DNA of 64,000 bases from Ichthyosporea sp. XGB-2017a (lineage: Eukaryota > Opisthokonta > Ichthyosporea): positions 51,417-115,416 of the forward strand of contig PDIM01000005.1 in the NCBI GenBank assembly GCA_002811675.1, in the 5' to 3' direction. The notes beneath the pieces were generated by a model. The model had not been told where the DNA came from and searched no databases. It saw only the letters and a list, made by a program, of their open reading frames with translations. Below, piece after piece: positions 32,702 to 46,000 of the stretch. The position numbers were made by a program, and so were the translations under genes. Position 1 is the first letter of the stretch; every line of letters begins with the position of its first letter.

Positions 32702-34029
32702 ATGAGGAGACTTTTTTGTGTTTCTGTTGCCAGGGTAGGCGTAGCTGCGCATATCTTTTGCTTAGTATTAGCAAGCTGTTTAGCCTACGAGATGCCTTCT
32801 CACCCTGCTTGCTCCTTCACTATTATGGCTAATACCGACTGCGATAAGATGGACGAAATCCTCGACAAGGGATTGGCACAATTCATTTCTCAGCACACAA
32901 CAATTCATCCTGATGGAAGGACAAAAATAGAAGGGTAAGCTCTTTCTGGAGTGAAGTATTTCTTTTATTCCAACTAGTTGATATTAAACTATTCCTCACC
33001 AATTTTTGTTTTATGTGTCATATATTTTTGTTATTTTCCAGCGAAATAATGTCATCTCCGTTTACTTTAGCGAAATCTTTCCCAATAAGTGATGCAATTG
33101 AACCTTGGGATAAGTTGCACAAATACCTCTCCTCCTTGAACGATTTGAGACCCATTGCCACTGTAAATATTGCCGGAAAACATGCCGATTTTCACGTTCC
33201 TGATCTTGTTCAATTTAGTGAAAAGCAGTACTCATCTAAAGATGCAAAGTAAGTATCTATACTAAGTCAAATTTGTATCACGCAAGCTACCAACTCTTTA
33301 TTTCTGCAATTTTTACTTACCTGTTTCACTAGTGTAACTCTTAAGTCTGGTGTTTTAAGAGAGGCGGTTCTGCGATATAGCAATAAGGAATATGGGGATA
33401 ACGAACTAATAGAATCTAGATATCTTTTGAGATTGAAAACTGAGGAATTTTGCCCTGATCTCTATTCCTCGTCTCTTGATACTGACCACATGTGTTATGA
33501 ACATATAAGAGACGAAAAAAATGGTCTTGTGTGCCATGATAGTGTATATAAGCAACATGAAGAGTTGCTTCTTGATGATTTCAATGAAGATCCGCACGAT
33601 GCTATTATCGATAGGCGAAGAACTAACTGCAGAGCGTGTAGAATGAACGAAAGATTTCGAATGCTCAATGCTGAATGTAAAACTCCCCGACTTCCGAAGT
33701 GTTATGCAACTTTAAATGTCGCAGCCACGAGCCTTCCTGGATATAAAGTCAAATGCGATCGTTTCCGCTTTGTACCAAATGCAGGCAAAGTCGTTCTTGA
33801 ATACCTCAAAAAGGCTTCACCATCTGTTAAGTTTGAGCTCTTTGAAAACATTGAGAAATGTAATGTGCAAGTTTGTAATCAAGAAAATACGGCGAATGCT
33901 CTCTATCAAGAAAAATACCATTTATCCGATAAAAATCGTCAGCAAACACAAGAAAGTGACATATTTTTCCACATTGAAAAGGAGAGCGACTTTATTGAAG
34001 ACGCCGAAGAGCTCTACAACGACTCGTAA
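32702..34029 (+). CDS. Secreted or ER-lumen Cys-containing protein, unrecognised
   Basis: Three exons, 32702-32934, 33042-33248 and 33333-34029, with GTAAGC/GTAAGT donors and phases 2 and 2, give 378 residues. Residues 1-28 are a signal peptide (VAAHIFCLVLASCLA). The mature protein has scattered cysteines, including a CRACRMNE cluster near 235-242 and others around 260-275 and 325-330, which suggests disulfides. The C-terminus is acidic and polar with no membrane anchor or obvious KDEL signal. No domain was recognised, so no function is given. It lies downstream of TMX1 on the same strand and is convergent with argininosuccinate lyase (38 bp between stops). Confidence 0.8.
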
Positions 34030-34067
34030 CAGCCTTGTTAGAACACCACAATTAGGATACCCGGAAC

Positions 34068-35751
34068 TCATTTTTGAATAAACCATTTCTTTTCTTTGGT
34101 ACCAATCCACTCTTTCATATTGGCAATTTGCTCAAGCACAGATGATTTACTGGTGCCACCAGAAGAACTATATTGTTCCACACTCTTCTCAAAGTCCCAG
34201 ATAGACTTAACGTCCTCTTCAAAACTGGGGCAAATTGATTGGAGTGCATCGAGGGGAACATCCATAATATCAACCTTACACTCTTCGGCTTCACGCACAA
34301 CTGAGCCGACGAAACAATGGGCATTTCTAAAAGGAACACCTTTTCTAACAAGGTAATATGCGAGGTCAGTGGCCAGGAGGTCGGTTGAGAGTGCTTGCTT
34401 TGCCATTTTTTGATCAAAGGTTAAACTTGACATAACTCCTCCTGCTATTTGCAGCACTCCACGCATAGTGTCTGCCACATCAAACATATGCTCTTTGTCT
34501 TCCTGCAAGTCTTTGTTATATGTGGAGGGCAGCCCTTTCATACTCATCAGCATTCCAGACATATGCCCAAAAACCCTACCTGACTTACCCCTGATAAGTT
34601 CAAGGCTGTCTGGATTCTTTTTCTGTGGCATTAAACTAGATCCTGTGCTATATGCATCAGATAGCTTTACAAACGAGAATTCTTTTGAGCTATAGTTAAT
34701 TAAGTCTTCACTCCACTTACTAAAATGACTCATCATCATTGTGCTCGCATACATAAAATCTACAATAAAATCCTGAAGTAGACATGCTTGTTAGTGGTCA
34801 TAATAATGGTTACCATTATTTCCGCCCTTCAGCCATACAATATTCAAAATATGTGTACACCTACCCTGTCACCAGTTGAGTCTAAACTATTGTCTGATAC
34901 AGAGTTAAACTGAAGCGAGTCTTTTAAAAATTTCCTATCAACCCCAAATGCATTTCCTGCCAGAGCTCTACCAGTTATAAAACGAAACACAATTATTAGC
35001 TTTAATCAACAAAGCAAAAAAGTACTTGATCACACAATACCAACCCGCATCCCAATGTAAGAACATTTACAGTATCAAAGGTCTGCTCAAGCTTAACAAA
35101 ATCTCTTTTCCACGCAGCACAATAGCTCATTAGCCAATGGCTCCATCGAATAGTCTGTGCTCTTTGCAAGTGGGTATAGCCTGGGAACAGAAGGTCGATT
35201 TCATCCTGTGCTCTAGCAACATGAATGCTAATTACCCTCAGAAGCAATGTCATGATGCGCTTGATTTCTTCCCTAAGCCAAAGCCTCATATCGACAGTTA
35301 CCTGATCATTTCGAGATCGGCCTGTATGCAATTTTCCAGCAACACCGATGCCTATAAGTTCCGTGAGCCTTCTTTCATTAGCGGTATGAATATCTTCATC
35401 AGCGTCCACAACTGTAAATTTGCCCTGTGCCCATTCTTCAGCGACCACTTGCAATCCCTCAACAATGGCTTTAAGCTCGGCTTCAGACAAAAGCTTTTTC
35501 AAGGAAATGGCCTTTGCATAGGCGATGCTTCCCATTATATCTTCTTGTGCCATTTTCTTATCATAACCTATTGAAGCATTAAAAGATTCCATTACAGGGT
35601 CAGTCGCACTGGAGAATCTTCCTCCCCAGAGCTTTGCGCCTTCCGTTGGCGGCTGCACATCGGGAGCAGCAGCAGCAGTGGCAGTCTTGTTAGTCATCAT
35701 GCACTGTTGAAGAGATAGTTTGGAGTGTGTAGGGGGGCAAGTGTGATGCAT
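34068..35751 (-). CDS. ASL: Argininosuccinate lyase
   Basis: Three exons, 35751-35045, 34967-34865 and 34772-34068, give 504 residues from the first ATG, or 487 from the ATG at 35700. The first donor is weak (GTTGGT), but the join rebuilds LGCGALAGNAF exactly as in the family. Family signatures are KLWGGRF at the start, HTGRSRNDQV, PGYTHLQRAQ and the SSLMPQKKNPD catalytic loop (the catalytic Ser lies in this loop). The enzyme splits argininosuccinate to arginine and fumarate, the last step of arginine synthesis and part of the urea cycle. It is a homotetramer and usually cytosolic (~465 residues); the extra ~20-40 N-terminal residues are Ala/Thr-rich and not a clear targeting peptide. It is head-to-head with argininosuccinate synthase. 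Confidence 0.96.
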
Positions 35752-36222
35752 AGATTAAGCCCAGTTTATGACAGCTTAGCTAGGGAGTTGTAACTTGTAA
35801 GCCCACTGAAGCACACAAAGGAGAGTTAGTAGTGACAAAAGGAGGTATAACTATGATATCATCATAATACAACCCTCCTGGAGTCTGGACCACCAGTCAG
35901 TGCCATAATTCAGACCACAAGAAACTAAAGGGCGACAGCTGATCCCTCATCCTCGTGTAACCCTAAGTATCACCTCATTATTACATCACCTCAGCCAGGC
36001 TATGAGTCTGTGGTGTGGAGACTGGAGTGGTGCTGTCATGCATGCAAAGGAAGTTATCCCAAGAGGACTGTGAGGAGGCATGGATAAGTACTGCACTGTA
36101 CACAGAGAAAGCCAACCCACTCGGTAAAGAAGGATCACCAGAAACTTTTAACTTTCATCCTGTGAAGAAGGAACAACCACTTTGAGGATTAGTGCAGAAC
36201 CAGTACACGTCAGTAGTACATA
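35752..36222. promoter_or_regulatory. Bidirectional promoter region, ASL / ASS
   Basis: This 471-bp spacer separates the start codons of consecutive pathway enzymes transcribed divergently, which makes co-regulation from shared elements likely. A telo-box-like TAACCCTAAG occurs at about 35958-35967. No other defined site was recognised. Confidence 0.6.
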
Positions 36223-37583
36223 ATGACAGGGAAAGATTCGAAAGGAACCGTTGTTTTGGCGTATAGTGGAGGCTTGGACACCTCATGCATTCTCGTCTGG
36301 CTCATCGAGCAAGGATATGAGGTGATATGCTACATGGCAGACGTTGGTCAAGACGAAGATTTTGAAGCGGCAAGGGTAAAAGCTACTAAACTTGGAGCCA
36401 AAAAAGTTTACATTGAAGATCTCAAGAAAGAATTTGTAACAGAGTTTATTTTCACGGCTGTGCAAGCTAATCTCATTTATGAAGACCAATATTTGCTTGG
36501 AACAGGCAAGTATTTTAACTTGTGCTTTTGAATGTAAAGAGTCGCTGGAGTTAATGAATTGGTAAACTAACATTGTTGAATAATATTGTCTTGCTTGTCC
36601 GTCTTTTAAATTCCCATTTTTCCATTTTAGCGGTTGCAAGACCATGCATTGCGCGAAAACAGATTGAAATTGCTTTGAAAGAAAAGGCAGAATTTGTGTC
36701 TCACGGCGCTACTGGAAAGGGAAATGATCAAATTCGATTCGAATTGACTTTTTATGCCCTGTACCCATCTGTTAAGGTCATTTCACCGTGGCGTAACGCT
36801 GAATTCTTGGAAAGATTTAAGGGACGTGTGGACTTGTTCAATTATGCAAAGCAGCACGGCATTCCCCTTCCAGTTACCCCGAAAAGCCCGTGGAGTATGG
36901 ATGCCAACCTTATGCACATCAGTTATGAGTCAGGTATTTTGGAAGATCCCGAAACCCCAGCACCCGTTGACTTGTATCAAATGACCACCGATCCCCGAGA
37001 AAGCCCAAATGAGCCTGACGAAATTGTTGTTTCATTTAAGGATGGCATCCCTGTTAAAGTCGCAAACGAGAAAAAGAGCATTTCAATCGAGGAACCTTTA
37101 GAACTGTATCTGTATTTGAACAAGGTTGCAGGTGCTCATGGAGTTGGTAGAATCGACATTGTTGAAAATCGCTTTATTGGAATGAAGTCAAGAGGCATTT
37201 ATGAAACACCAGCGGGAGCTGTTTTGAGACAGGCTCATCTTGATATCGAATCTATTGCTATGGACAAAGAAGTTCGCAAAGTAAGAGATCTGCTTTCTGT
37301 TCGCTTCGCAGAGCAGGTCTACAATGGATTCTGGTGGAGCCCGGAATGTGAATACACGCGCGCGTGTATTATTGGCTCACAAAAGGGGGTCACTGGGTCC
37401 GTGTTTATGAACATCTTTAAAGGTGGCGTGTACGTCCGTGGAAGAACTACTTCTAGCAAGCTTTATAACCAAGAACTAGTTAGCATGGATGTGGAAGGTG
37501 ATTACGACCCTCATGATGCTGAAGGTTTTATTAAAATCAATGCAGTTCGTCTGCGAAACGCGGGGGTTCACAAAACAGCTTAA
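36223..37583 (+). CDS. ASS1: Argininosuccinate synthase
   Basis: Two exons, 36223-36505 and 36631-37583, give 411 residues, the usual family length. The P-loop of the ATP-pyrophosphatase fold is [12 protein letters not shown] (residues 14-25). [14 protein letters not shown] and [15 protein letters not shown] follow, all canonical. The enzyme joins citrulline and aspartate with ATP to form argininosuccinate, feeding ASL. The intron begins GCAAGT, a GC-AG intron: only this donor restores LLGTAVARPC across the junction. The product lacks an obvious targeting peptide, so it is probably cytosolic. Confidence 0.97.
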
Positions 37584-37688
37584 AGAATAATTTCCTGGTT
37601 GTTTCTTATATTTTCCTTGTGTTTATTTTTGATTATTATTTTCTGATAATAAAACAAGAAAGTAAAAGCCGGAATCTGCTTTTTCATT

Positions 37689-38867
37689 TTACAATTTCTG
37701 ATAGTCAAGTTTTCCTTCTAATTTCTTTGCATCATTTACCTTTCGGACAGCTTTCATAAAATCCTCTTCAATGACATAGTCTCTTTCTCCTCTCAGAGCA
37801 AACATTCCCGCCTCGGTGCATACATTTCTCAAATCAGCCCCATTGAAGCCGTCAGCAAGTTTCACAACTGCTTCATAATCAATATCACCGTGCTTTGCAA
37901 TACCAGCGCTATGAATCTTTAAAATATCAAGACGAGCTACTTCATTAGGAAGATTAATTTCAATCTTTCTATCAAGTCGACCAGGACGAAGTAAAGCTGG
38001 ATCAAGAACATCTGGTCTATTCGTAGCCATAATCATTTTCACTTTACCCAAAATATCAAACCCATCCATTTGATTCAACAGCTCCATCAAGGTTCTCTGA
38101 ATTTCACGATCAGCTGAAGTCCCTTCTGAAAATCTTCTACCACCAATAGCGTCAATTTCATCCATGAAAATAATGCAGGGCTGATGATCTCGGGCGTACC
38201 CAAACATTTCTCGAATAAGTCTGGCACTTTCTCCAATATATTTGTCTACAATTGCACTAGAAACAACTTTCAAAAAATTGGCATCAATGTTGCTCGCCAC
38301 GGCTCTTGCGAGCAAGGTCTTTCCAGTACCGGGTGGTCCGTACAAAAGAACACCTTTAGGTGGTTTGATTCCCACACGAAGAAACAATTCCGGATTCAAC
38401 AAAGGAAGTTCTATGACCTCTCTTAACTCTCTAATCTGCTCGGCCAAACCACCAACACCCTGAAATGTGACATTACCCGGATCTTCGTGAGTCATGTTAT
38501 ATACCAAAGGATCCACCTCCCTCGGAAGATGCCTCATGATAGTTAGCGTAGTCATATCTAAAGCCACTCGAGTACTCGGTTTTAACATGTCCCTGTCAAC
38601 GTTTCTTCTGCACCCAACCACGTAACGGGGCCCACTGGACGCCTTTACAATAAATCTTTCCTCGTCCAGCTGTCTTAATACCTCACCAATAATCTGCCCT
38701 ACACTTTGCAATGCTTTTAAATCATCTTCTGTTTTGTCATACTGCTTTGTAAGTTCCATAACCGAGAGTCGCATCGTCTTGAGCTTTGATTCAAGCTCTC
38801 TATGCTCGAGCAACTTTTTTCTATAATCCCCAAGGACCTTCTGTCTTTGAACATTCTCTTCCTCCAT
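37689..38867 (-). CDS. PSMC6: 26S proteasome regulatory AAA-ATPase RPT4 (PSMC6)
   Basis: Single-exon, 392 residues, collinear with PSMC6/RPT4 (389 in human). An N-terminal coiled coil (about 10-50) is followed by the OB domain ([15 protein letters not shown]), Walker A GPPGTGKT (~175-182), Walker [13 protein letters not shown], the sensor-1 region MATNRPD and the arginine-finger motif [14 protein letters not shown]4 is one of six ring ATPases that unfold ubiquitinated substrates into the 20S core. The C-terminus is DYQKL and lacks the HbYX gate-opening motif, as expected for RPT4. It is divergent from GPKOW (454 bp between starts). Confidence 0.98.
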   Translation of the reverse strand: MEEENVQRQKVLGDYRKKLLEHRELESKLKTMRLSVMELTKQYDKTEDDLKALQSVGQIIGEVLRQLDEERFIVKASSGPRYVVGCRRNVDRDMLKPSTRVALDMTTLTIMRHLPREVDPLVYNMTHEDPGNVTFQGVGGLAEQIRELREVIELPLLNPELFLRVGIKPPKGVLLYGPPGTGKTLLARAVASNIDANFLKVVSSAIVDKYIGESARLIREMFGYARDHQPCIIFMDEIDAIGGRRFSEGTSADREIQRTLMELLNQMDGFDILGKVKMIMATNRPDVLDPALLRPGRLDRKIEINLPNEVARLDILKIHSAGIAKHGDIDYEAVVKLADGFNGADLRNVCTEAGMFALRGERDYVIEEDFMKAVRKVNDAKKLEGKLDYQKL

Positions 38868-39321
38868 AGTAACAGGTCTGGTATATTATTCTTCCTCTTT
38901 TTCTAGTCTCAAAATCAAACAATCCTCAAAAAGCATCACAGACAACAAACGACCAGTCCTCCCGTGTGCGAATCACATAAACAAAAAGAAAGCAACTTGA
39001 GCCATAAAACAGAGGAGAGAAAAAAACAGGAAGGAACAAAAGGAAAAGCAACAGTCAAAAACACAAAAACGCAGGCCGCGGGAATTTGGAAGAAATTGTG
39101 AAACAGACAAAAAAAGGTCAACCCATATGAATAATGATCTGGGACCCTAACCCTGAGCTGGGGGAGTTACATAATTATAAATCACACAATCGCTCCTTAT
39201 AATAATAATAGCTAGCCCGTCTGGTTGGAACTTGGAATATAGTTCAATCTCACTGGACGCTGCTGTGGGCCAGGTGGAGCTTTGTGTTGTGGATTTATAG
39301 GTGCTGCCAGTGATAGACATC
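38868..39321. promoter_or_regulatory. Bidirectional promoter region, RPT4 / GPKOW
   Basis: This is a 454-bp spacer between divergent housekeeping genes. It contains ACCCTAACCCT at 39144-39154, a telomere-like or telo-box site. No other motif is assigned. Confidence 0.5.
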
Positions 39322-40443
39322 ATGGCTTCATTCACGTTTAAGGCAAAGATTAATAAGCCTTTGAAAGCTACTGCAAAGGTGAGCACTACAGGAGTCAAAC
39401 GGCAATGGGACAATGAAGACGATTTTGGGGACGACAGGGAGGAAAAAAAAGTCTTTTTGAATACGTTTGATAAGGATAGTATTGGCGAAAAGGAAAAAAG
39501 TGCCAAAGACTTTGTGATTCCACTCATCAAAGAAAATCGCTGGAAAAAAGAGGGGGATGAATCTCCGGGAAAGGGTAAAGATTTAGATAAGGAAGCGGCA
39601 AATGAGATTCTAAGCGAAATCGAGGCCGGAAAGAGCGAGGGACTAGAAGATAACCAGGCTGTGATTCCCTTGCTGATGAAGAATAGAGCTCCAGGAAGTG
39701 AAAATATCATGTCAGAGGATGAGAAATTTAAGATTGATGTGCAGCTTCGCCCTGATGAATGCGGAGTAGATGCGTACACAGAGATGCCCGTGGAGCATTT
39801 TGGCGCTGCACTTCTTCGGGGAATGGGATGGAAAGAAGGTCAGCCCATCGGTTTGACAAACAAGAAGTTGGTAAAGCCAGTGGAAGCTTCACAAAAGTTG
39901 AATAGGGGCGGTTTGGGGGCCACACCTTCTGATTTATTTGATAAGAAAAAAGGAAAGCTCCCCAAAAAGCCTAACATGGTAGACAGCTCCTCAAAATCAG
40001 GGAAGACAGAACAACCGACTGTAGGTCTCTCTGCAAAAGAAGGAGCAACAGCAGACAAGGAACTTAAGCAGAATTCTTGGCTGCGCAAGGGCATTACGGT
40101 TCGAATAGTGAGTAAATCGTTTAAGAGGGGGAAGTATTATAGAGAAAAAGTCGAGGTGATCGCTGTCTTTGACAACAGAAAAGAGTGTGATTGCAAAACG
40201 GACGACGGGGTTGTTCTTCGAGACATGAGGGAAAAAGAGCTGGAAACAGTGCTACCAAGGGGGCTAGGCGGTACCGTCGTGGTGGTGTGGGGTAAGCATA
40301 TTGGGAAAACAGGGAAAATTATACGTAAAGACAAAGATAAGTGTAGAGCTCTTGTTGAATTACAGAATCAAAATGGAAACGGCCCTGGAGGCAAAGTCGA
40401 TTTGGACTTTGATGATATAAGCCAAAAAGTCATAAGCCGATGA
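39322..40443 (+). CDS. GPKOW: GPKOW / Spp2-like G-patch and KOW spliceosome protein
   Basis: Single-exon, 373 residues from the ATG at 39322 (MASFTFKAK). A charged N-terminus is followed by a G-patch at about 153-200 (FGAALLRGMGWKEGQPIG, then NRGGLGA) and a KOW motif near 310-335 (WGKHIGKTGKIIRKD). Spp2/GPKOW binds the DEAH helicase Prp2/DHX16 through the G-patch and is needed for the first catalytic step of splicing. Human GPKOW has one G-patch and two KOW motifs; the central basic segment (GITVRIVSKSFKRGKYY) may be the first KOW here. It acts in the nucleus. Confidence 0.88.
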   Translation: MASFTFKAKINKPLKATAKVSTTGVKRQWDNEDDFGDDREEKKVFLNTFDKDSIGEKEKSAKDFVIPLIKENRWKKEGDESPGKGKDLDKEAANEILSEIEAGKSEGLEDNQAVIPLLMKNRAPGSENIMSEDEKFKIDVQLRPDECGVDAYTEMPVEHFGAALLRGMGWKEGQPIGLTNKKLVKPVEASQKLNRGGLGATPSDLFDKKKGKLPKKPNMVDSSSKSGKTEQPTVGLSAKEGATADKELKQNSWLRKGITVRIVSKSFKRGKYYREKVEVIAVFDNRKECDCKTDDGVVLRDMREKELETVLPRGLGGTVVVVWGKHIGKTGKIIRKDKDKCRALVELQNQNGNGPGGKVDLDFDDISQKVISR

Positions 40444-40634
40444 AGCTTATTTCGCGCAGTATTTTATTTACAATGTTTGTTTTCGTTGCTTCCCTTTGGC
40501 ATTCGTGTTTCCTGTTCTCTTATTTCCACCAACACGCAAAATGGGGAGTTTATATGTACACACCTTGAACAGTAAGTGTTGAGTTCCCTACCCTTTCGTT
40601 ACAGAATCCATCCAGAAAAGGATCGGTTAAATAA

Positions 40635-41069
40635 TTACACTTGAAAGCCTTCCCAACAGTCAGCAAACACATCTTCCTCTTCCTCTTCTTTCTTCTTATC
40701 TTCCACCTTTCCTCCTTTCTCAATAAACACCTTCTTCTTCACCCTATCTACATTGCCAGTTATTTTGTTCTTCTGATTAATATTAGTAAATAGTTGCTGG
40801 TACTTTAAAATGTTGTTCTTCGTGTTTTCTTCCCTGTTATCGTTTTCAGCCTCCATTAAGATTTCTTCCATTTCGCGCCGCTCATGCTCTTGTGCGCTAT
40901 GCACTTTAAGTCTAAGCTCAACCTTTCCTTTGGCCTTTTTTGTTAAATTTTTCGATTTCTTTGTGGTTCTGAAGGTCTTGTTTAATGCATGATTTTCCCT
41001 TTCCTTCTTCATAAACTCGTTCCCATTGTTGAGAAAACTAAGAGACTTCTTTGCGAACTTCAACGACAT
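40635..41069 (-). CDS. Small basic coiled-coil protein, probably nucleolar, unrecognised
   Basis: 144 residues from the ATG at 41069 (MSLKFAKKSL). The N-terminal half is rich in Lys/Arg (TTKKSKNLTKKAKGK), the middle is a predicted helix (QEHERREMEEILMEAEN), and the end is a Lys/Glu stretch closing with DVFADCWEGFQV. The composition and the divergent position next to KRR1 suggest a ribosome-assembly or nucleolar role, but I recognise no family. The frame is fully open, and the ending motif looks conserved-type rather than random. It is convergent with GPKOW (191 bp between stops). Confidence 0.7.
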   Translation of the reverse strand: MSLKFAKKSLSFLNNGNEFMKKERENHALNKTFRTTKKSKNLTKKAKGKVELRLKVHSAQEHERREMEEILMEAENDNREENTKNNILKYQQLFTNINQKNKITGNVDRVKKKVFIEKGGKVEDKKKEEEEEDVFADCWEGFQV

Positions 41070-42741
<1,672 letters not shown>

Positions 42742-43005
42742 TATGAGAGAGGAGAGGGGCCGATGATAGCAACATCTGTGTTCATAGGTATTTATTTTTA
42801 TGGCTAATAGAATGTTAGTAGGGAGAGTGACCACAGTTTCTGACAAGCTTGTTCCTACTTCAAAGTGAACCAATAAATAAAAACTGCCAGATGCTCTATA
42901 AATGAGGTCATACACACATATACATATAAAACAAACAATAATTTTTTGTGTAACAAATTTTCAAACGAAAGGTGCATATCATTAAGGTCATCCGACCTCA
43001 ACAAA

Positions 43006-46000
43006 TTACATGTTGCCAGAGGCATGGCAACTTCCAGAATCCATTTTCTCGCCAAATACATAATCAGACCAGCTCAAAGGCTCTGAAAGAAACTCAGATT
43101 TCTCATACTTCAGAGCTTCGGCGAACACTAGGCCGCATTTAGCATTATTAAGAAGGGCCACACCATGGTCAACAGCCATTCTACGAATGCGGTAATGGAT
43201 TTCGGCGTCCGAATCGGCTTTCTTCCCAGTTACATCAACAACCAAATCTATCTCTTTCGTGATAAATTTGGAGCGCAATTCGTTTAATCCTTGCTTATCC
43301 AGCTTGATTGATTTAGAATACACATCGTTGTTCAAAAGTGCAAAAGACGTTCCCGGTGTGCTGTAGATCTTAAAGCCTTGCGAAGACAATTTTCTTGCTA
43401 TTTCGTAAAGGTCTTCCTCGGAAGTATGCAAGTCTCCATATAAAAGAATTCCATTCTTGGGCACATTAAATCCATGGGTTGACTTAAGAGCTCGCCAATA
43501 TGCTTGATACTTATCAGAGCCAAAGCAAGCGACTTCACCAGTGGAGGCCATTTCAACACCTGTCATGGGATCAGCTCCTACCAATCGAGTGAATGAAAAC
43601 TGGGGGACCTTTACACACTGATATTTGTAATCCTTCTGCATCAGGTCAACGGGCACTGCATTTTCATTGAACATGCTTTGTACTGCTCTTTCAATAAAAT
43701 TAACTCCTAAGGCTTTTGATACAAATGGAAAACTTCTTGACGCACGAAGGTTGCACTCAATTACTTTCAACTGTCCGTCTTTGTGAATGATTTGCATATT
43801 GAAAGGCCCACAAATCTGCAAACTATTGGCCACCTTTTCGGCTATTGACTTAATTTCCCCCTTAGTGACAGATGTAATCTTTCGTGATGGAAGAACCAAA
43901 GAAGCATCGCCAGAATGAGTTCCCGCATTTTCCAGATGCTCTGATATTGCATGAAGAATTAATTTTCCGTTTTGGGCAACTCCGTCAAAGTCAATTTCCT
44001 CGGCGTCTTTTATGAATTTGCTAATGACAACAGGGTGGTCAGGGGAAACAGCTGTAGCCCGTTCAAGATAGTCTGTCAGCTCTTGCATATTGTGCGCAAC
44101 CTTCATTGCAGCGCCACTGAGTACATACGATGGCCTAATCAAGCAAGGAAATCCAACGGTTTTGCAAAATTTCTCAGCTTCTTCAAGGGTTGACAGCTCT
44201 TTCCAAGCAGGCTGATCAATACCCATCTCATCGAGCATTTTTGAAAACTTAAATCTATCCTCTGCACGATCTACGTTGCGTGGATGTGTTCCAAAAATAC
44301 GTGCACCGTGGTCATACAAGGGGTTGGCAATATTCTGACTAAGTTGTCCACCCATAGACGTAATGATACCCGATGCATTCTCCTTCTCATATATATCCAT
44401 TACACGCTCAGCAGACAGCTCTTCGAAATAAAGTCGGTCACATTCATCATAATCGGTACTCACGGTTTCCGGGTTGTAATTTACCATGACCGTTTTATGC
44501 CCCATTGCTGACAGAGCACGGATAGCGCTTACACCACACCAGTCGAATTCCACACTGCTACCAATGCGATAAACACCGCTACCTAGAACCATAGACGGTT
44601 TGATATCAAAGTTAACATCGTCATATTCAGCATTATAAGTTGTATAAAGGTAATTCGTTCGAGCGGGAAATTCAGCAGCAAGTGTGTCAATTTGTTTAAC
44701 CTTTGGAACAATGCCAAGGGCCTTTCGCTTTTCGCGAACATCCCACTCGTTCTCAGAAGTAACTAGGCCAATCATCTGATCAGAAAACCCTGCTTGTTTT
44801 ACCTCCTTCATTTGCTCAAAAGAAATGGAGCTCATCTTTTCCCCTTTTAAAGATCCGCATAAATCAGAAATGTTTTGCAACTTATGTAAAAACCACTTAT
44901 CGATTTTGGAAATATCATGGAGTTCATCTACCGACATGTCTTTCGAAAAAAGTGCTTTGGCTAATGCCCACACTCGTTTGTCTGTGGGATTGTCAAGAAT
45001 TTCGTAGTCTACGGCACTTTCTTTTGGATAAAAGCCAATGTTTGAGGAATCAACCATTCTTAGAGCCTTTTGAAATGATTCTTCAAATGTCCTTCCAATT
45101 GCCATAACTTCGCCAACGCTTTTCATTGCACTTCCGATATTCGGAGAAACATAACTGAATTTGTCAAGATCCCATCTGGGGATTTTGCACACAATATAGT
45201 CTAGACTAGGCTCAAAGCATGCTGTAGTAGTTTTCGTGATATTGTTGACAAGGTCTGGCAAGTTGTATCCAAGTCCCAGTTTAGCAGCTACAAATGCCAA
45301 TGGGTAGCCCGTTGCCTTGGAGGCCAGAGCACTACTTCGCGAAAGTCGAGCATTCATTTCGATAACCTTGTATTCAGTACTATCAGGACTAAGGGCGTAT
45401 TGAACATTGCACTCACCAACAACTCCCATATGCCTCACAATTTTGATTGAAGATGTGCGAAGCATATGGTATTCTTGATCAGAAAGTGTCTGCGATGGGG
45501 CGACAACAATTGAATCCCCAGTGTGAACACCTAGCGGATCAAAATTTTCCATGTTACAAATCACATTGCAATTATCAGCTGAGTCACGAATTACTTCATA
45601 CTCCACCTCTTTCCACCCTTTTAGTGACCTTTCAATCAAGAGCTGGGGAGATAAAGAGAGGGACTTACTAGCAAGCTCGGACAATTCGGAAGGTGAATTG
45701 GCAAATCCAGATCCAAGGCCCCCAAGGCAAAAAGCAGCTCTAACGATAACCGGATACCCGATACTGGCTGCAGCATCGAGCGCATCGGCCACAGAATTTA
45801 CAGCTTTACTTCTTGCCACAGGCTCATCAATTGATTCCAAAGCTTTAGCAAATAAATCTCTGTCTTCACTTGTTTTCAGCGTACTAATAGGCGTACCTAG
45901 AACGCTTACACCATGCTCTTCAAATATGCCCATGTCTTCGCATTGGACCCCCGTGTTCAAAGCAATTTGGCCTCCGAACGCAAGCATGACACCATCAGGC

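Noticed and set aside
39147-39779. Minus-strand 210-residue Ser/Leu/Phe-rich frame
   Set aside because: It is antisense to GPKOW's Lys/Glu-rich coding sequence; the composition is the mirror of the real gene.
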